Positions 44,665-53,439 of a DNA stretch of 64,000 bases are shown here, in pieces. The position numbers were made by a program, and so were the translations under genes. The notes beneath the pieces were generated by a model, which was not told where the DNA came from, made no database searches, and was given only the letters and a program-made list of their open reading frames with translations. Origin of the DNA: Gloeobacter violaceus PCC 7421 (lineage in GTDB: Bacteria > Cyanobacteriota > Cyanobacteriia > Gloeobacterales > Gloeobacteraceae); NCBI RefSeq assembly GCF_000011385.1, contig NC_005125.1, positions 2,356,001 through 2,420,000 of the forward strand, in the 5' to 3' direction. Positions within the stretch are counted from its first letter, which is position 1. Every line of letters starts with the position of its first letter.

Positions 44665-47600
44665 ATGCCGCAGGGAATCCGGGTTAGCCGCACCATCCGC
44701 GCCCTCACCACCGGCGAGGGCAAGCTCTGGCTATTGCTGGTCGGAGTCAATCAGTACCAGGACCGGGCTTTGCCGCCGTTGCGCTTTTGCGCCCCCGACT
44801 GCCAGGGTATCGGCGAAGCGCTGCTCGAAGCGACCCGCACTTTTCCGAACAAGCAGCTGTTGTGGCACCACGACTATGCAACCGACCTGCCGACGCGCAA
44901 GGCGGTCGACGCGAGCCTGGAGCGGCTCATCGCCGAGGCCGGCCCCCAGGACACGGTGCTGTTCTATTTCTGCGGCCACGGTGCCATCGACGCTGCAAGC
45001 AGGCAGGCGGTGCTCTGCCTGGCGGACACCCGCCTGGCGGATCTCTGCGGCAGCGGACTGACGATGCGGCGGTTGCTCGAAAGTCTGGGGCGCTGCCGGG
45101 CCGCCCAGCAGCTGGTCTGGCTCGACGCCTGCCACAGCGGCGGGCTGAGTTTGCGCAACCGGGAGCAGACCGCCGAGGCTCTGCCTGCCGGGACAATCTT
45201 GGGTATGGAGGAGTTGCTGCGCGAGCGTGCCGCCCAAAGCCGCGGCTTCTACGCGCTGCTAGCCTGTGAGCAATCCCAGCAGTCGTGGGAATTTCCAGGC
45301 CTGGGCCATGGGGTGTTCACTTACTTTTTGATCCGTGGCCTGCGCGGCGAGGCGGCCAACGCCCGCGGCCTCATTGAGATGGACGGGCTGTACCGCTACG
45401 TCTACCACCAGACGCTGCGCTACATCGACAACATCAACCAGCAGTCGCGCCTCGAAAATCTGCAGAAGCTGCGCCGCGGCGGCGAGTTGCACCCGGAGTA
45501 CGCCCTGCAGGTACCCAAGCGCATTGTCGAAGGGGTAGGGGAGCTGATTTTGGGCGTGCGGCCCACCGATCCGCAGCCGCTCCACCTGCGGCGGGCTCTG
45601 GTCATCAACGGACTTGCGGGAGAGGAAGAAACACCCCTCGCCCTCAGCAAGTTACTTAGTCAGCAGGGCGGCTTCGAGGTGAAGTACTGGAACCGCCGCA
45701 GCGGGGCCGATCCGGCTCAGGTGCGCGAGATGCTCCGCTCGGGTCTTCGCCTGAACTCGACTTTGCCGACTTTTGCCTCCAGCGCCGAGACGCTGCTGAT
45801 TTATTTGCGCGGGCGGCTGGAGACTAGTGCCGAGGGCGAAAGCTGGCTGGTGCTGGGCGATGGGGTGCGCGTGAGTTTGCTGTGGCTTCGCCGGCAGATG
45901 CACGGTCAGGGCGGCGGGCAGCAGCTGGTGGTGCTCGACTGTCCGGGCAGCATCGAGATTCTCGAACAATGGGTAGAAGTGCTGCGCGTCGCCCCCCAGC
46001 GCACCCAGTGCCTGATCGCCGGGGCGGCTGCCGATCCGGAGGCGTTTAGCCGAGCACTTTTGGACGCGTTGGAGGCGAGCGAGCCCCAGGGCGGTCTATC
46101 GGCGGCCAAGTGGGCCTCCCAACTACAGCAGGCGGTCGCGGGCACCGGGACAGGCTTGTTTGTGGAGCTGTCCGGGCCGCCCGGGGTGATCGAAGTATTG
46201 CCCACGAACCTGGCTGCTTCCGGCGAGGGCGTTCCCATGGACCTGGGGGTGTGCCCCTACATGGGCTTGCGCGCCTTCGGCGAGGAGGACGCCCCGTACT
46301 TCTACGGCCGCGAGACGCTTACCCAGGAATTGCTGCAGCATCTGGCGGGCGAATCGTTTCTGGCCGTGGTCGGAGCGAGCGGCTCGGGCAAGTCCTCGGT
46401 CGTCCATGCCGGGCTGGTCGCTCAACTGCGCCTGGGCAGGCAGTTACCCGGCTCCCAGAGCTGGTGGGTCCAGGGCTTCCGCCCCGGCGCCCATCCTCTC
46501 GAAGCGCTCAGTTGGCGCCTGGCGGACGCCACCGACCAGCACGAGCGGCACAGGCGGCAGCAGCAGATCGAAGGCTTGCTGCACCTGGGAGCGGACGGGC
46601 TGGTGCAGTGGCTGCGCACCCGGCCGGAGCCGATGGTGGTGCTGGTGGTCGATCAGTTCGAAGAACTTTTTACCCTCGCATCGGCTACAGACCGCCAGAT
46701 ATTTCTGGATGTGCTGCTGGGGGCACTTGCCTGTGCCGCCGACCGCTTCAAGCTGGTGATCACCGTGCGGGCGGATTTTATCGCCCCGTGCCTGGAGGTA
46801 GCCGCCCTCGCTCCGCTGGTCCAGGCGGCGAGCGCGCTGGTGCCCCCCTGTCTTAGCGAAGAAGAGTACCGCAGCCTCATCGTCAAGCCCGCCCACAAAG
46901 TTGGCCTTGGAGTCGAACCGGAACTGGTCGAGGTCCTACTGCAAGAACTCAACCAGTCGCCAGGCGAGTTGCCGCTGTTGGAATTTGTCCTGGAGCAACT
47001 CTGGGAAAAGCGCCAGAACAGTCAGCTCACCCTTAGCGCTTACCAGCAGGAAATCGGTGGCCTCAAAGGCGCCCTGGAGACCAAAGCCCAGGCGATCTAC
47101 GGCGCGCTCGGGCCCGAGGGCCAGGCTTGCGCGCGTTGGATTTTCCTGTCGCTCACCCAACTGGGAGAAGGTACCGAGGATACCCGCAGGCGAATTCTCC
47201 GCTCCGAGCTGGTCGTGGCCAGATACCCCGAACAACTGGTCTCCCAGACACTGCAGGCTCTCACGGCAGCAAAGCTGGTGGTGGTGGGTCTCAGCGAGAG
47301 CACCCCCGCCGGGCGCAGCCGCGGAAGCGCTCCGGCCGCCGAACCCGAGCCGCTCGACGCGTTCAAGCAGCAGGTGACGGTGGAGGTGGCCCACGAAGTA
47401 CTCATCCGCTACTGGTCGACACTGCGTTGGTGGCTCGAAGAAAACCGGGCGCGCCTCAGGCTTCAGCGGCAGATTGAGCAGGCTGCGGCCCTGTGGAAGC
47501 AAAGGGACCAACAGCCGGACTTTTTGCTGCGCGGTGTGCGCCTCGCGGAGGCCGAAGAAATCTACACCCATCACAGCGACGAGTTGTCGCACGAAGTTCA

Positions 47601-49830
47601 GGCTTTTATAGAAGCTTGCCTCGAGGAGAAGCACAAACAGAAACAGCAGGAGAAAAACCAACTGCGTCGGGCTCAAATGGTCGCGCTGGTAATGGTCGTG
47701 CTTGGGATCACTGCTTCAAGTTTTGCAGCCCTAGCGTACTGGCAAACGCAGAAATCACAGCTAAGTGAAATTGCAGCTCTCAATGCTTCCGCAGAGGGTT
47801 ATCTGGCCTCTCACCGTGAACTCGAATCTTTGATCGCAAGCATCAAAGCTGAAAAACTACTTCAAAAAACCATCGGAGCCAATGAGGAACTCAGAGTTCA
47901 GACAGAAAGCACGCTGCAAGGAATTTTGGGAAATATCTCTGAATTCAATCGACTGGTAGGCCACAAAAGTTGGATCAGTAGTATTGCCCATAGCCCGGAT
48001 GGCAAAGCAATCGCATCGGCAAGTGCTGACAAGACCGTTAAAATTTGGAATAGCAATGGTACTAGCTTCAAAACGCTATTCACAGATACCAGCGATGTGA
48101 GGGCTGTTAGCTACAGTCCAGACGGAAGGCTTATCGCAACAGGCAACCTGAATGGAGGTTTAAACCTTTGGCTTGCAGAAGGGAAGTGGTTGAGGTTTAT
48201 TCCAGCACATGTTCAGAGAATCACCGGTTTATCCTTTAGCCCCGACGGACAGAAAATTGTTACTTCAAGCTACGATGGCACAATCAAAGTCTGGCGAATT
48301 AATGGAAAACTTATCAAAACATTAACTGGTCACAATGACAAAGTTATTGATGTAGCATTCAGCCCCGATGGCAAATGGATTGCCTCGGCATCGGCAGATA
48401 AAACCGTCAAAGTATGGCGTGATGACGGAATACTCTCTAAAACCCTCAAGGGTCACACTGAGCAGATAGAAAGCGTAACATTCAGTCCCAACAGTCAAAT
48501 GATTGCGACTGCTAGTGTGGATAAAACAGTAAAACTCTGGCAACTAAATGGAGTTTTAATTCGCACAGTCAGAGGACATACCGATGGCGTGTATGATGTG
48601 GTGTTTAGTCAAGACGGACAAACCTTTGCCACTGGAAGTAGCGATCGAACTATCATGCTGTGGCATGTAGATGGGACACTGATAAGAACCTTGAGGGGCC
48701 ATAGTGCCTCCGTGAACAGTCTAAGCTTTGGTCGCAGCGACAGAACCCTAGTGACAGGCGGTGATGACTCGAATTTGAGAATATGGAAACTGTCCAATTT
48801 TAATACATCATTTCAGGCATTTGAGAACCCAGTCAGAAGTATTGCGCTTGGCCCCCAAGAGCAGTTTCTCATTGCAGGAGGGAGTGATGGAACTATCAAA
48901 ATATGGGGAAATAATGGAAGACAGATTTCCACACTCCGAGGGCATATCCGTACAGTCCACGATATTAGCATCAGCCCAGACAAGAAAATGATTGCCTCGG
49001 CAGGCTGGGATAAAACTATCAAGCTTTGGCACACAAGCGGAGAGTTGATTCAGACACTGCGAGAGCATTCTAGACCTGTATTTAGTGTCGCCATTAGCCC
49101 TAATGGTCAATATCTAGTCTCAGCTGGAGCTGATAAAAATATTATTGTGTGGAAAGCTGACGGTACAAAGCTTCGAGTTCTAAAAGGTCATTCTAGTGAA
49201 GTCAATAGAGTGTTTTTCACTGCCAGCGGGCAAGAAATAATTTCTGGGGGAGCAGACGGAAAACTTATTCTTTGGAACATTGATGGTTCCAAAAAAAGAA
49301 CGATCGAAGATCGCGGCAATAGCCTTAGAAGTTTAAGTATAAGCCCGGATGGTAGAATAATTGCTGTCGGTAGCGTTGATGGCCATTTCAAGTTGTGGCA
49401 CAAAGATGGAAGATTGCTTTGGCAAACTGTAGCCCACGAAACTGAGATACGCAGTATTGCGTATTCACCAGATGGAGCGTTGATCGCTACGGCCGCTGGC
49501 AATGATATCAAGCTTTGGAAGCCAAACGGTACACTTTTCCGTATTCTCAAAAGCAGAGCGGAAGCTGTGAACAGCGTACTGTTTAGCAGCAACAGCAAAA
49601 TTATTTATGCCTCCGATGAAAAAGGTCAGATTATAACTTTTTCAAACTGGGAAAGCCGACCCGATATATTAATTGAAAGAGGCTGTGAATGGTTGACCAA
49701 CTATCTTCACAGCCAGCGAATTGCTGCCAAAGGCGACGAACGACTGTGCAAAGACTCTGTTGCAAAGCAGGCAGCGCAAAGCAACCCACGTTTTGCAAGC
49801 ACAACCTTTAGGAGCAGCGCAGAATCATGA
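44665..49830 (+). CDS. caspase-STAND NTPase-WD40 sensor protein
   Basis: 1721 residues from ATG 44665 (MPQGIRVSRT). Residues 20-260 are a C14 caspase-like domain with His105 (VLFYFCGHGA) and Cys156 (LVWLDACHSGG). A STAND NTPase follows: Walker A GASGSGKSS at 570-578, Walker B LVVDQFEELF with Asp near 663, and ITVRADF. A single membrane helix lies at about 1005-1026 (MVALVMVVLGITASSFAALA). Fourteen WD40 blades (about 1096-1665) make two seven-bladed propellers, and the tail RGCEWLTNYLHSQR is typical of cyanobacterial WD40-STAND proteins. Such proteins sense a ligand through the propeller and activate an effector, here the caspase. The stop overlaps the next start (ATGA), coupling it to the small CxxK ORF. 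Confidence 0.92.
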   Translation: MPQGIRVSRTIRALTTGEGKLWLLLVGVNQYQDRALPPLRFCAPDCQGIGEALLEATRTFPNKQLLWHHDYATDLPTRKAVDASLERLIAEAGPQDTVLFYFCGHGAIDAASRQAVLCLADTRLADLCGSGLTMRRLLESLGRCRAAQQLVWLDACHSGGLSLRNREQTAEALPAGTILGMEELLRERAAQSRGFYALLACEQSQQSWEFPGLGHGVFTYFLIRGLRGEAANARGLIEMDGLYRYVYHQTLRYIDNINQQSRLENLQKLRRGGELHPEYALQVPKRIVEGVGELILGVRPTDPQPLHLRRALVINGLAGEEETPLALSKLLSQQGGFEVKYWNRRSGADPAQVREMLRSGLRLNSTLPTFASSAETLLIYLRGRLETSAEGESWLVLGDGVRVSLLWLRRQMHGQGGGQQLVVLDCPGSIEILEQWVEVLRVAPQRTQCLIAGAAADPEAFSRALLDALEASEPQGGLSAAKWASQLQQAVAGTGTGLFVELSGPPGVIEVLPTNLAASGEGVPMDLGVCPYMGLRAFGEEDAPYFYGRETLTQELLQHLAGESFLAVVGASGSGKSSVVHAGLVAQLRLGRQLPGSQSWWVQGFRPGAHPLEALSWRLADATDQHERHRRQQQIEGLLHLGADGLVQWLRTRPEPMVVLVVDQFEELFTLASATDRQIFLDVLLGALACAADRFKLVITVRADFIAPCLEVAALAPLVQAASALVPPCLSEEEYRSLIVKPAHKVGLGVEPELVEVLLQELNQSPGELPLLEFVLEQLWEKRQNSQLTLSAYQQEIGGLKGALETKAQAIYGALGPEGQACARWIFLSLTQLGEGTEDTRRRILRSELVVARYPEQLVSQTLQALTAAKLVVVGLSESTPAGRSRGSAPAAEPEPLDAFKQQVTVEVAHEVLIRYWSTLRWWLEENRARLRLQRQIEQAAALWKQRDQQPDFLLRGVRLAEAEEIYTHHSDELSHEVQAFIEACLEEKHKQKQQEKNQLRRAQMVALVMVVLGITASSFAALAYWQTQKSQLSEIAALNASAEGYLASHRELESLIASIKAEKLLQKTIGANEELRVQTESTLQGILGNISEFNRLVGHKSWISSIAHSPDGKAIASASADKTVKIWNSNGTSFKTLFTDTSDVRAVSYSPDGRLIATGNLNGGLNLWLAEGKWLRFIPAHVQRITGLSFSPDGQKIVTSSYDGTIKVWRINGKLIKTLTGHNDKVIDVAFSPDGKWIASASADKTVKVWRDDGILSKTLKGHTEQIESVTFSPNSQMIATASVDKTVKLWQLNGVLIRTVRGHTDGVYDVVFSQDGQTFATGSSDRTIMLWHVDGTLIRTLRGHSASVNSLSFGRSDRTLVTGGDDSNLRIWKLSNFNTSFQAFENPVRSIALGPQEQFLIAGGSDGTIKIWGNNGRQISTLRGHIRTVHDISISPDKKMIASAGWDKTIKLWHTSGELIQTLREHSRPVFSVAISPNGQYLVSAGADKNIIVWKADGTKLRVLKGHSSEVNRVFFTASGQEIISGGADGKLILWNIDGSKKRTIEDRGNSLRSLSISPDGRIIAVGSVDGHFKLWHKDGRLLWQTVAHETEIRSIAYSPDGALIATAAGNDIKLWKPNGTLFRILKSRAEAVNSVLFSSNSKIIYASDEKGQIITFSNWESRPDILIERGCEWLTNYLHSQRIAAKGDERLCKDSVAKQAAQSNPRFASTTFRSSAES

Positions 49831-50162
49831 AAGAGCGCGAAGCGGAACTAAGACGACGAGTAAATGAAATCGAGACGCTTACGCGAGCGGTTGGTGATGC
49901 AGATGCCTACGACAAGAATGTCGAAGAAAAACTTGAAAAGATTGCAGTCCTTCTTCGACAGGAAGATATGGACACTTACACAATTTTTGACCTGGCACCT
50001 GTGCTCAATTGCAGAGCGAAAGATGCAGTTGAAACAGATTGTAGTACGAAGGCGCGCGAACCAGAATGCAGACCTAAGCATCAGGATCAACAACCTCCTG
50101 CATGCCGCGCAAAAAATGGATCAGAAATAGATCGCTGCACTGCCAAAGACAATTCTCAGTAG
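49827..50162 (+). CDS. candidate modified-peptide precursor with five CxxK motifs
   Basis: 111 residues, starting within the stop of the STAND gene. Residues 1-60 are a charged helical leader (MKEREAELRRRVNEIETLTR, KLEKIAVLLRQEDMDTYTIF). The remainder has five cysteines, each followed two residues later by lysine: CRAK, CSTK, CRPK, CRAK, CTAK, spaced 9-12 residues apart and rich in Asp/Glu between. There is no cysteine in the leader. Leader plus repeated Cys core, followed by a radical SAM/SPASM enzyme, is the layout of RiPP precursors, notably multi-thioether peptides. I do not recognise the family. Codon usage is AT-rich, like the maturase. Confidence 0.6.
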   Translation: MKEREAELRRRVNEIETLTRAVGDADAYDKNVEEKLEKIAVLLRQEDMDTYTIFDLAPVLNCRAKDAVETDCSTKAREPECRPKHQDQQPPACRAKNGSEIDRCTAKDNSQ

Positions 50163-50209
50163 ACTTGATTGGTTACTAATTTTCTGGCTCCCAAGGAAGC
50201 TAACCAGCG

Positions 50210-51523
50210 ATGCAGCCTTCTCCATTCAATGTTTCTATCCGTCGCGGAGATAAGCACTATATATTCAACACTTTTAGTGGAAAACTTCTTCAAATTAGCC
50301 ACAAAGATAGCGAGGCGCTTGACCAATATTGTAATGGGATCGAGGCTCAAATTTCTCCCGAGCTTCTTTTGAAGCTTGTCGTCTATCGAATGTTAGTTGC
50401 AGATGGCGAAGAAGAATACGCTCTCCTGCAGAAGCGGTATCAGTCGAGCCAGCAAAATCCTCGCCACTATGCTGCAACAATAGTCACCAGCCTTGGGTGC
50501 AATTTCGACTGTCCTTACTGCTACGAAGCCAAGTCTCCTTCCATTTTAACCAAGGAAACTCAGATCGCCTTTTTGCAATTACTTGATGAAAAGCTTCCGA
50601 CTCTTAATAGCTTTAGCGTCACTTGGTTCGGCGGTGAGCCTTTGCTTGGGAAAAATGCCCTGCTCGCGTTGTCTGATCAGTTTATACATCGCTGTGAATC
50701 CGCCAATGTTGACTATAGTGCTACCCTAATTACCAATGGTTATTTACTGGATGAAAAGACCTGCTTGCAGTTGAGAGAACGAAATGTTTATCGAGCACAG
50801 GTGGGGTTAGACGGCCCCCCTGAAATTCACAATCGTATGCGCCCGCTTGCGAGTGGTAGTGGTAGCGGTACGTTTGATCGGATCATTGAGAACCTGCGGC
50901 ATGCAGTTGAGTATTTGAAAATCAGTATTCGTGTGAACATTGACCGCCACAACTTTGCTCGTGCTGAAGACCTGCTCAAGATTTTGGAAGCCAACGGATT
51001 AAGCGGCAAGCTCATGGTTTACTTGGGCCGACTCGTTTCCATTGATGATGGTATTCCTACCCCTTCTGCCGCGTATCACTCCTGTTGTTTGACCAATCAG
51101 GAATTTGCGCAGATTGAGTCAGCATTTATGGACACCGCCAGACGTTACAAATTCGCAGAATCCTGGTTGCCTAAATCCGTTGGTACACCCTGCACAGCAG
51201 TTCGCACAAACGAGATAGTTCTCGGCAGCAAAGGCGAACTTTACAAGTGTTGGGATTCAGTTGGAAATCCCCTGGAAGTTATTGGGCACATTAGTGATTA
51301 CAACAATTGCAACACCAGGCTGCAAAAATGGCTGAAGTACAATCCCTTTACCGACGCCGAATGTAGAAGTTGTTTTGCACTGCCTGTCTGTATGGGAGGG
51401 TGCGCACATTATGCAATGAACCCCAGTCATTATGATAACCGCTGTGACACTTTCCGGTACAATCACCGCGAGCGGATCCTGGCTTACATCGAAGCGCAGG
51501 AGCAAAAAGCGGCGTCCGGCTGA
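50210..51523 (+). CDS. radical SAM/SPASM peptide maturase
   Basis: 437 residues. The N-terminal 85 residues resemble a peptide-recognition region. Cys97, Cys101 and Cys104 in SLGCNFDCPYCYE bind the radical SAM cluster, with WFGGEPLLGK and ITNGYLLDE following. The SPASM region carries CWDSVGNP and a cluster CRSCFALPVCMGGCAHY then CDTFRYN, for auxiliary Fe-S clusters. Enzymes of this type install thioether or carbon-carbon crosslinks in ribosomal peptides. The small CxxK ORF 47 bases upstream is the obvious substrate candidate. Confidence 0.93.
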   Translation: MQPSPFNVSIRRGDKHYIFNTFSGKLLQISHKDSEALDQYCNGIEAQISPELLLKLVVYRMLVADGEEEYALLQKRYQSSQQNPRHYAATIVTSLGCNFDCPYCYEAKSPSILTKETQIAFLQLLDEKLPTLNSFSVTWFGGEPLLGKNALLALSDQFIHRCESANVDYSATLITNGYLLDEKTCLQLRERNVYRAQVGLDGPPEIHNRMRPLASGSGSGTFDRIIENLRHAVEYLKISIRVNIDRHNFARAEDLLKILEANGLSGKLMVYLGRLVSIDDGIPTPSAAYHSCCLTNQEFAQIESAFMDTARRYKFAESWLPKSVGTPCTAVRTNEIVLGSKGELYKCWDSVGNPLEVIGHISDYNNCNTRLQKWLKYNPFTDAECRSCFALPVCMGGCAHYAMNPSHYDNRCDTFRYNHRERILAYIEAQEQKAASG

Positions 51524-51579
51524 GAATAATGCTGGCTTCTCACGTTACGATGCAACCATGTCTCGTGGGGCGGCAAATA

Positions 51580-52077
51580 ATGGTGTATCCGCAGCGCGTT
51601 GAACCGAAACAAGGCCAGGAGTCTGTCTGGGACTATCCCCGGCCGCCCCGGCTGGAGCCCGTCGCCAAGCGGTTGCGTGCCATCCTTTGTGGCGAGACGA
51701 TCGCCGATACCACCCATGGCTACCGGGTGCTGGAGACCAGCCATCCGCCGGTCTACTACCTGCCTCCCGAAGATGTCCGCATGGAATTTCTCATCCGCAC
51801 TCCCCGCTCGTCATTTTGCGAATTTAAAGGGGTGGCCACCTACTGGACGGTCAAGGCGGGCTTCAAAACTGCCGAGGATGCGGCCTGGGGCTACGAGAAT
51901 CCGACGCCCGAATTTATGCCCATGAAGGGCTATCTGGCGTTCTATGCCAACCGCATGGACGAGTGCTACGTGGGCGACCAGAAGGTGACACCCCAGCCGG
52001 GCGGCTTCTACGGCGGCTGGATCACCAGCGACATCGTCGGTCCCTTTAAGGGCGGCGCCGGCACCTGGGGCTGGTAG
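51580..52077 (+). CDS. DUF427 domain protein
   Basis: The start is ATG 51580 (MVYPQRVEPKQGQESVWDYP), the usual beginning of the cyanobacterial family; the frame is open 17 codons further up. 165 residues. DUF427 core: IADTTHGYRVLETSHPPVYY, PPEDVRMEFL, FCEFKGVATYW and YLAFYANRMDECYVGDQKV. A cytoplasmic, single-domain protein of unknown biochemical function. It precedes the FG-GAP gene by 3 bases, suggesting an operon. Confidence 0.88.
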   Translation: MVYPQRVEPKQGQESVWDYPRPPRLEPVAKRLRAILCGETIADTTHGYRVLETSHPPVYYLPPEDVRMEFLIRTPRSSFCEFKGVATYWTVKAGFKTAEDAAWGYENPTPEFMPMKGYLAFYANRMDECYVGDQKVTPQPGGFYGGWITSDIVGPFKGGAGTWGW

Positions 52078-52080
52078 GTG

Positions 52081-53439
52081 ATGTTTATCGATCACAGCGA
52101 CCGGATCGCGGACAATCCCGCCCGGCTCCATTACGGGGTGGCGGTGTGCGACGTGAACGGCGACGGGGCTTTTGAAGCGTTTGTGGCCGGTTTCGGCTCG
52201 GCCAACCGGGTGCTCAAGTGGGACGGCTCCCATCTGGTCGATGTCGCGGACGCGGTACTGGCCGACCCGGAGCGGCAGGCCATCGGCGTGGCGGCGGGGG
52301 ACATCGACGGGGACGGGCGCGAAGAAATCTATGTGCTCAATACCGATACCTTTGCCGGCCGCAAGCGCTTTGGCGACCGGCTGTTCGCCTGCAACCACGG
52401 TGCGTGGCGGGATCTATTCGGCGAAGCGGCGAACGCGGAGGCGCTCAATTTGACGGCGGGTCGCTCGGTAGCCGCCCTCGACCGCAAGGGCGACGGCGGC
52501 TACGGCTTTTTGGTGGCCAACTACGGCGGCCCGATGCGGCTGTACGAACTGGATAAGGAGGGTCGGCTGGTCGATGTGGCCGGGGAAGCGGGAGTGGCCC
52601 TCGTTACCGGCGGCCGGGGGCTCGTCGCCGGGCCGCTGGTGGGCGAGGGACCGGACATCTTTGCGGCTAACGAGCGGGGAGCGAACTTTTTGTTTCGCCA
52701 CATCGGCGGTGGACGGTTCGCGGAAGCTGCGGACGCCTGGGGAGTGGCCGACCCGCGCGAGAACGGCCGCGGCGTGGCCGTCTTCGATGCGGGGGCGCAC
52801 TTCGGACTGATCTGGGGCAACTGGGACGGCCCCCACCGGATGATGGTGCGCGAAGCGAACGCGCCGTACCGCGACGTCACTTCCAAGGCGATGATCTGCC
52901 CATCGCTGGTGCGCACGGTGATCGCGGCGGATTTTGACAACGACGGGTACGAAGAAATTTTCTTCAACAACATCGGCCAGGAAAATCGCCTCTTCGGCCG
53001 GCGCGAGGGACAGTGGATCCCCCTCGACCCGGCAGCAGCGGCAGAACCGCTGGGACTGGGCACCGGCGCGGCGGTGGCCGACTTCGACGGCGACGGTTCT
53101 TTAGAACTGCTGGTGAGCCACGGCGAATCGGACGCCCAACCGCTGACGCTATACAAAAGCCCGGCCAATGCCAACTTCTGGCTCAGGGTACTGCCGCTCA
53201 CCCGCCAGGGTGCCCCGGCCCGGGGGGCGGTGGTGACGCTTGAAGCCGCAGGCCGCCGCCAACGCCGCCTCATCGACGGCGGCAGCGGCTATCTCTGCCA
53301 GATGGAACCCGTCGCCCATTTCGGCCTGGGAGCTGTCGGCCGTGTCGAGGGGGTCGAGGTGTGCTGGCCCGACGGCACCACCGCCGCCGTCGCCCATCCC
53401 GAACCGGGCCAGGTGCTGCGCGTGGCCTACCCGACATGA
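52081..53439 (+). CDS. FG-GAP / ASPIC-UnbV repeat protein (CRTAC1-like)
   Basis: 452 residues from ATG 52081 (GTG 52078 also possible). Calcium-binding repeats of the DxDxDG type recur: DVNGDGAFE, DIDGDGREE, DFDNDGYEE, DFDGDGSLE. The C-terminal ASPIC/UnbV-like domain follows (RGAVVTLEAAGRRQRRLIDG, GGSGYLCQMEPVAHFGLGA, GVEVCWPDGTT). Such proteins are usually extracellular beta-propellers, yet no signal peptide is visible. The stop overlaps the start of an ABC ATPase (ATGA). Confidence 0.85.
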   Translation: MFIDHSDRIADNPARLHYGVAVCDVNGDGAFEAFVAGFGSANRVLKWDGSHLVDVADAVLADPERQAIGVAAGDIDGDGREEIYVLNTDTFAGRKRFGDRLFACNHGAWRDLFGEAANAEALNLTAGRSVAALDRKGDGGYGFLVANYGGPMRLYELDKEGRLVDVAGEAGVALVTGGRGLVAGPLVGEGPDIFAANERGANFLFRHIGGGRFAEAADAWGVADPRENGRGVAVFDAGAHFGLIWGNWDGPHRMMVREANAPYRDVTSKAMICPSLVRTVIAADFDNDGYEEIFFNNIGQENRLFGRREGQWIPLDPAAAAEPLGLGTGAAVADFDGDGSLELLVSHGESDAQPLTLYKSPANANFWLRVLPLTRQGAPARGAVVTLEAAGRRQRRLIDGGSGYLCQMEPVAHFGLGAVGRVEGVEVCWPDGTTAAVAHPEPGQVLRVAYPT

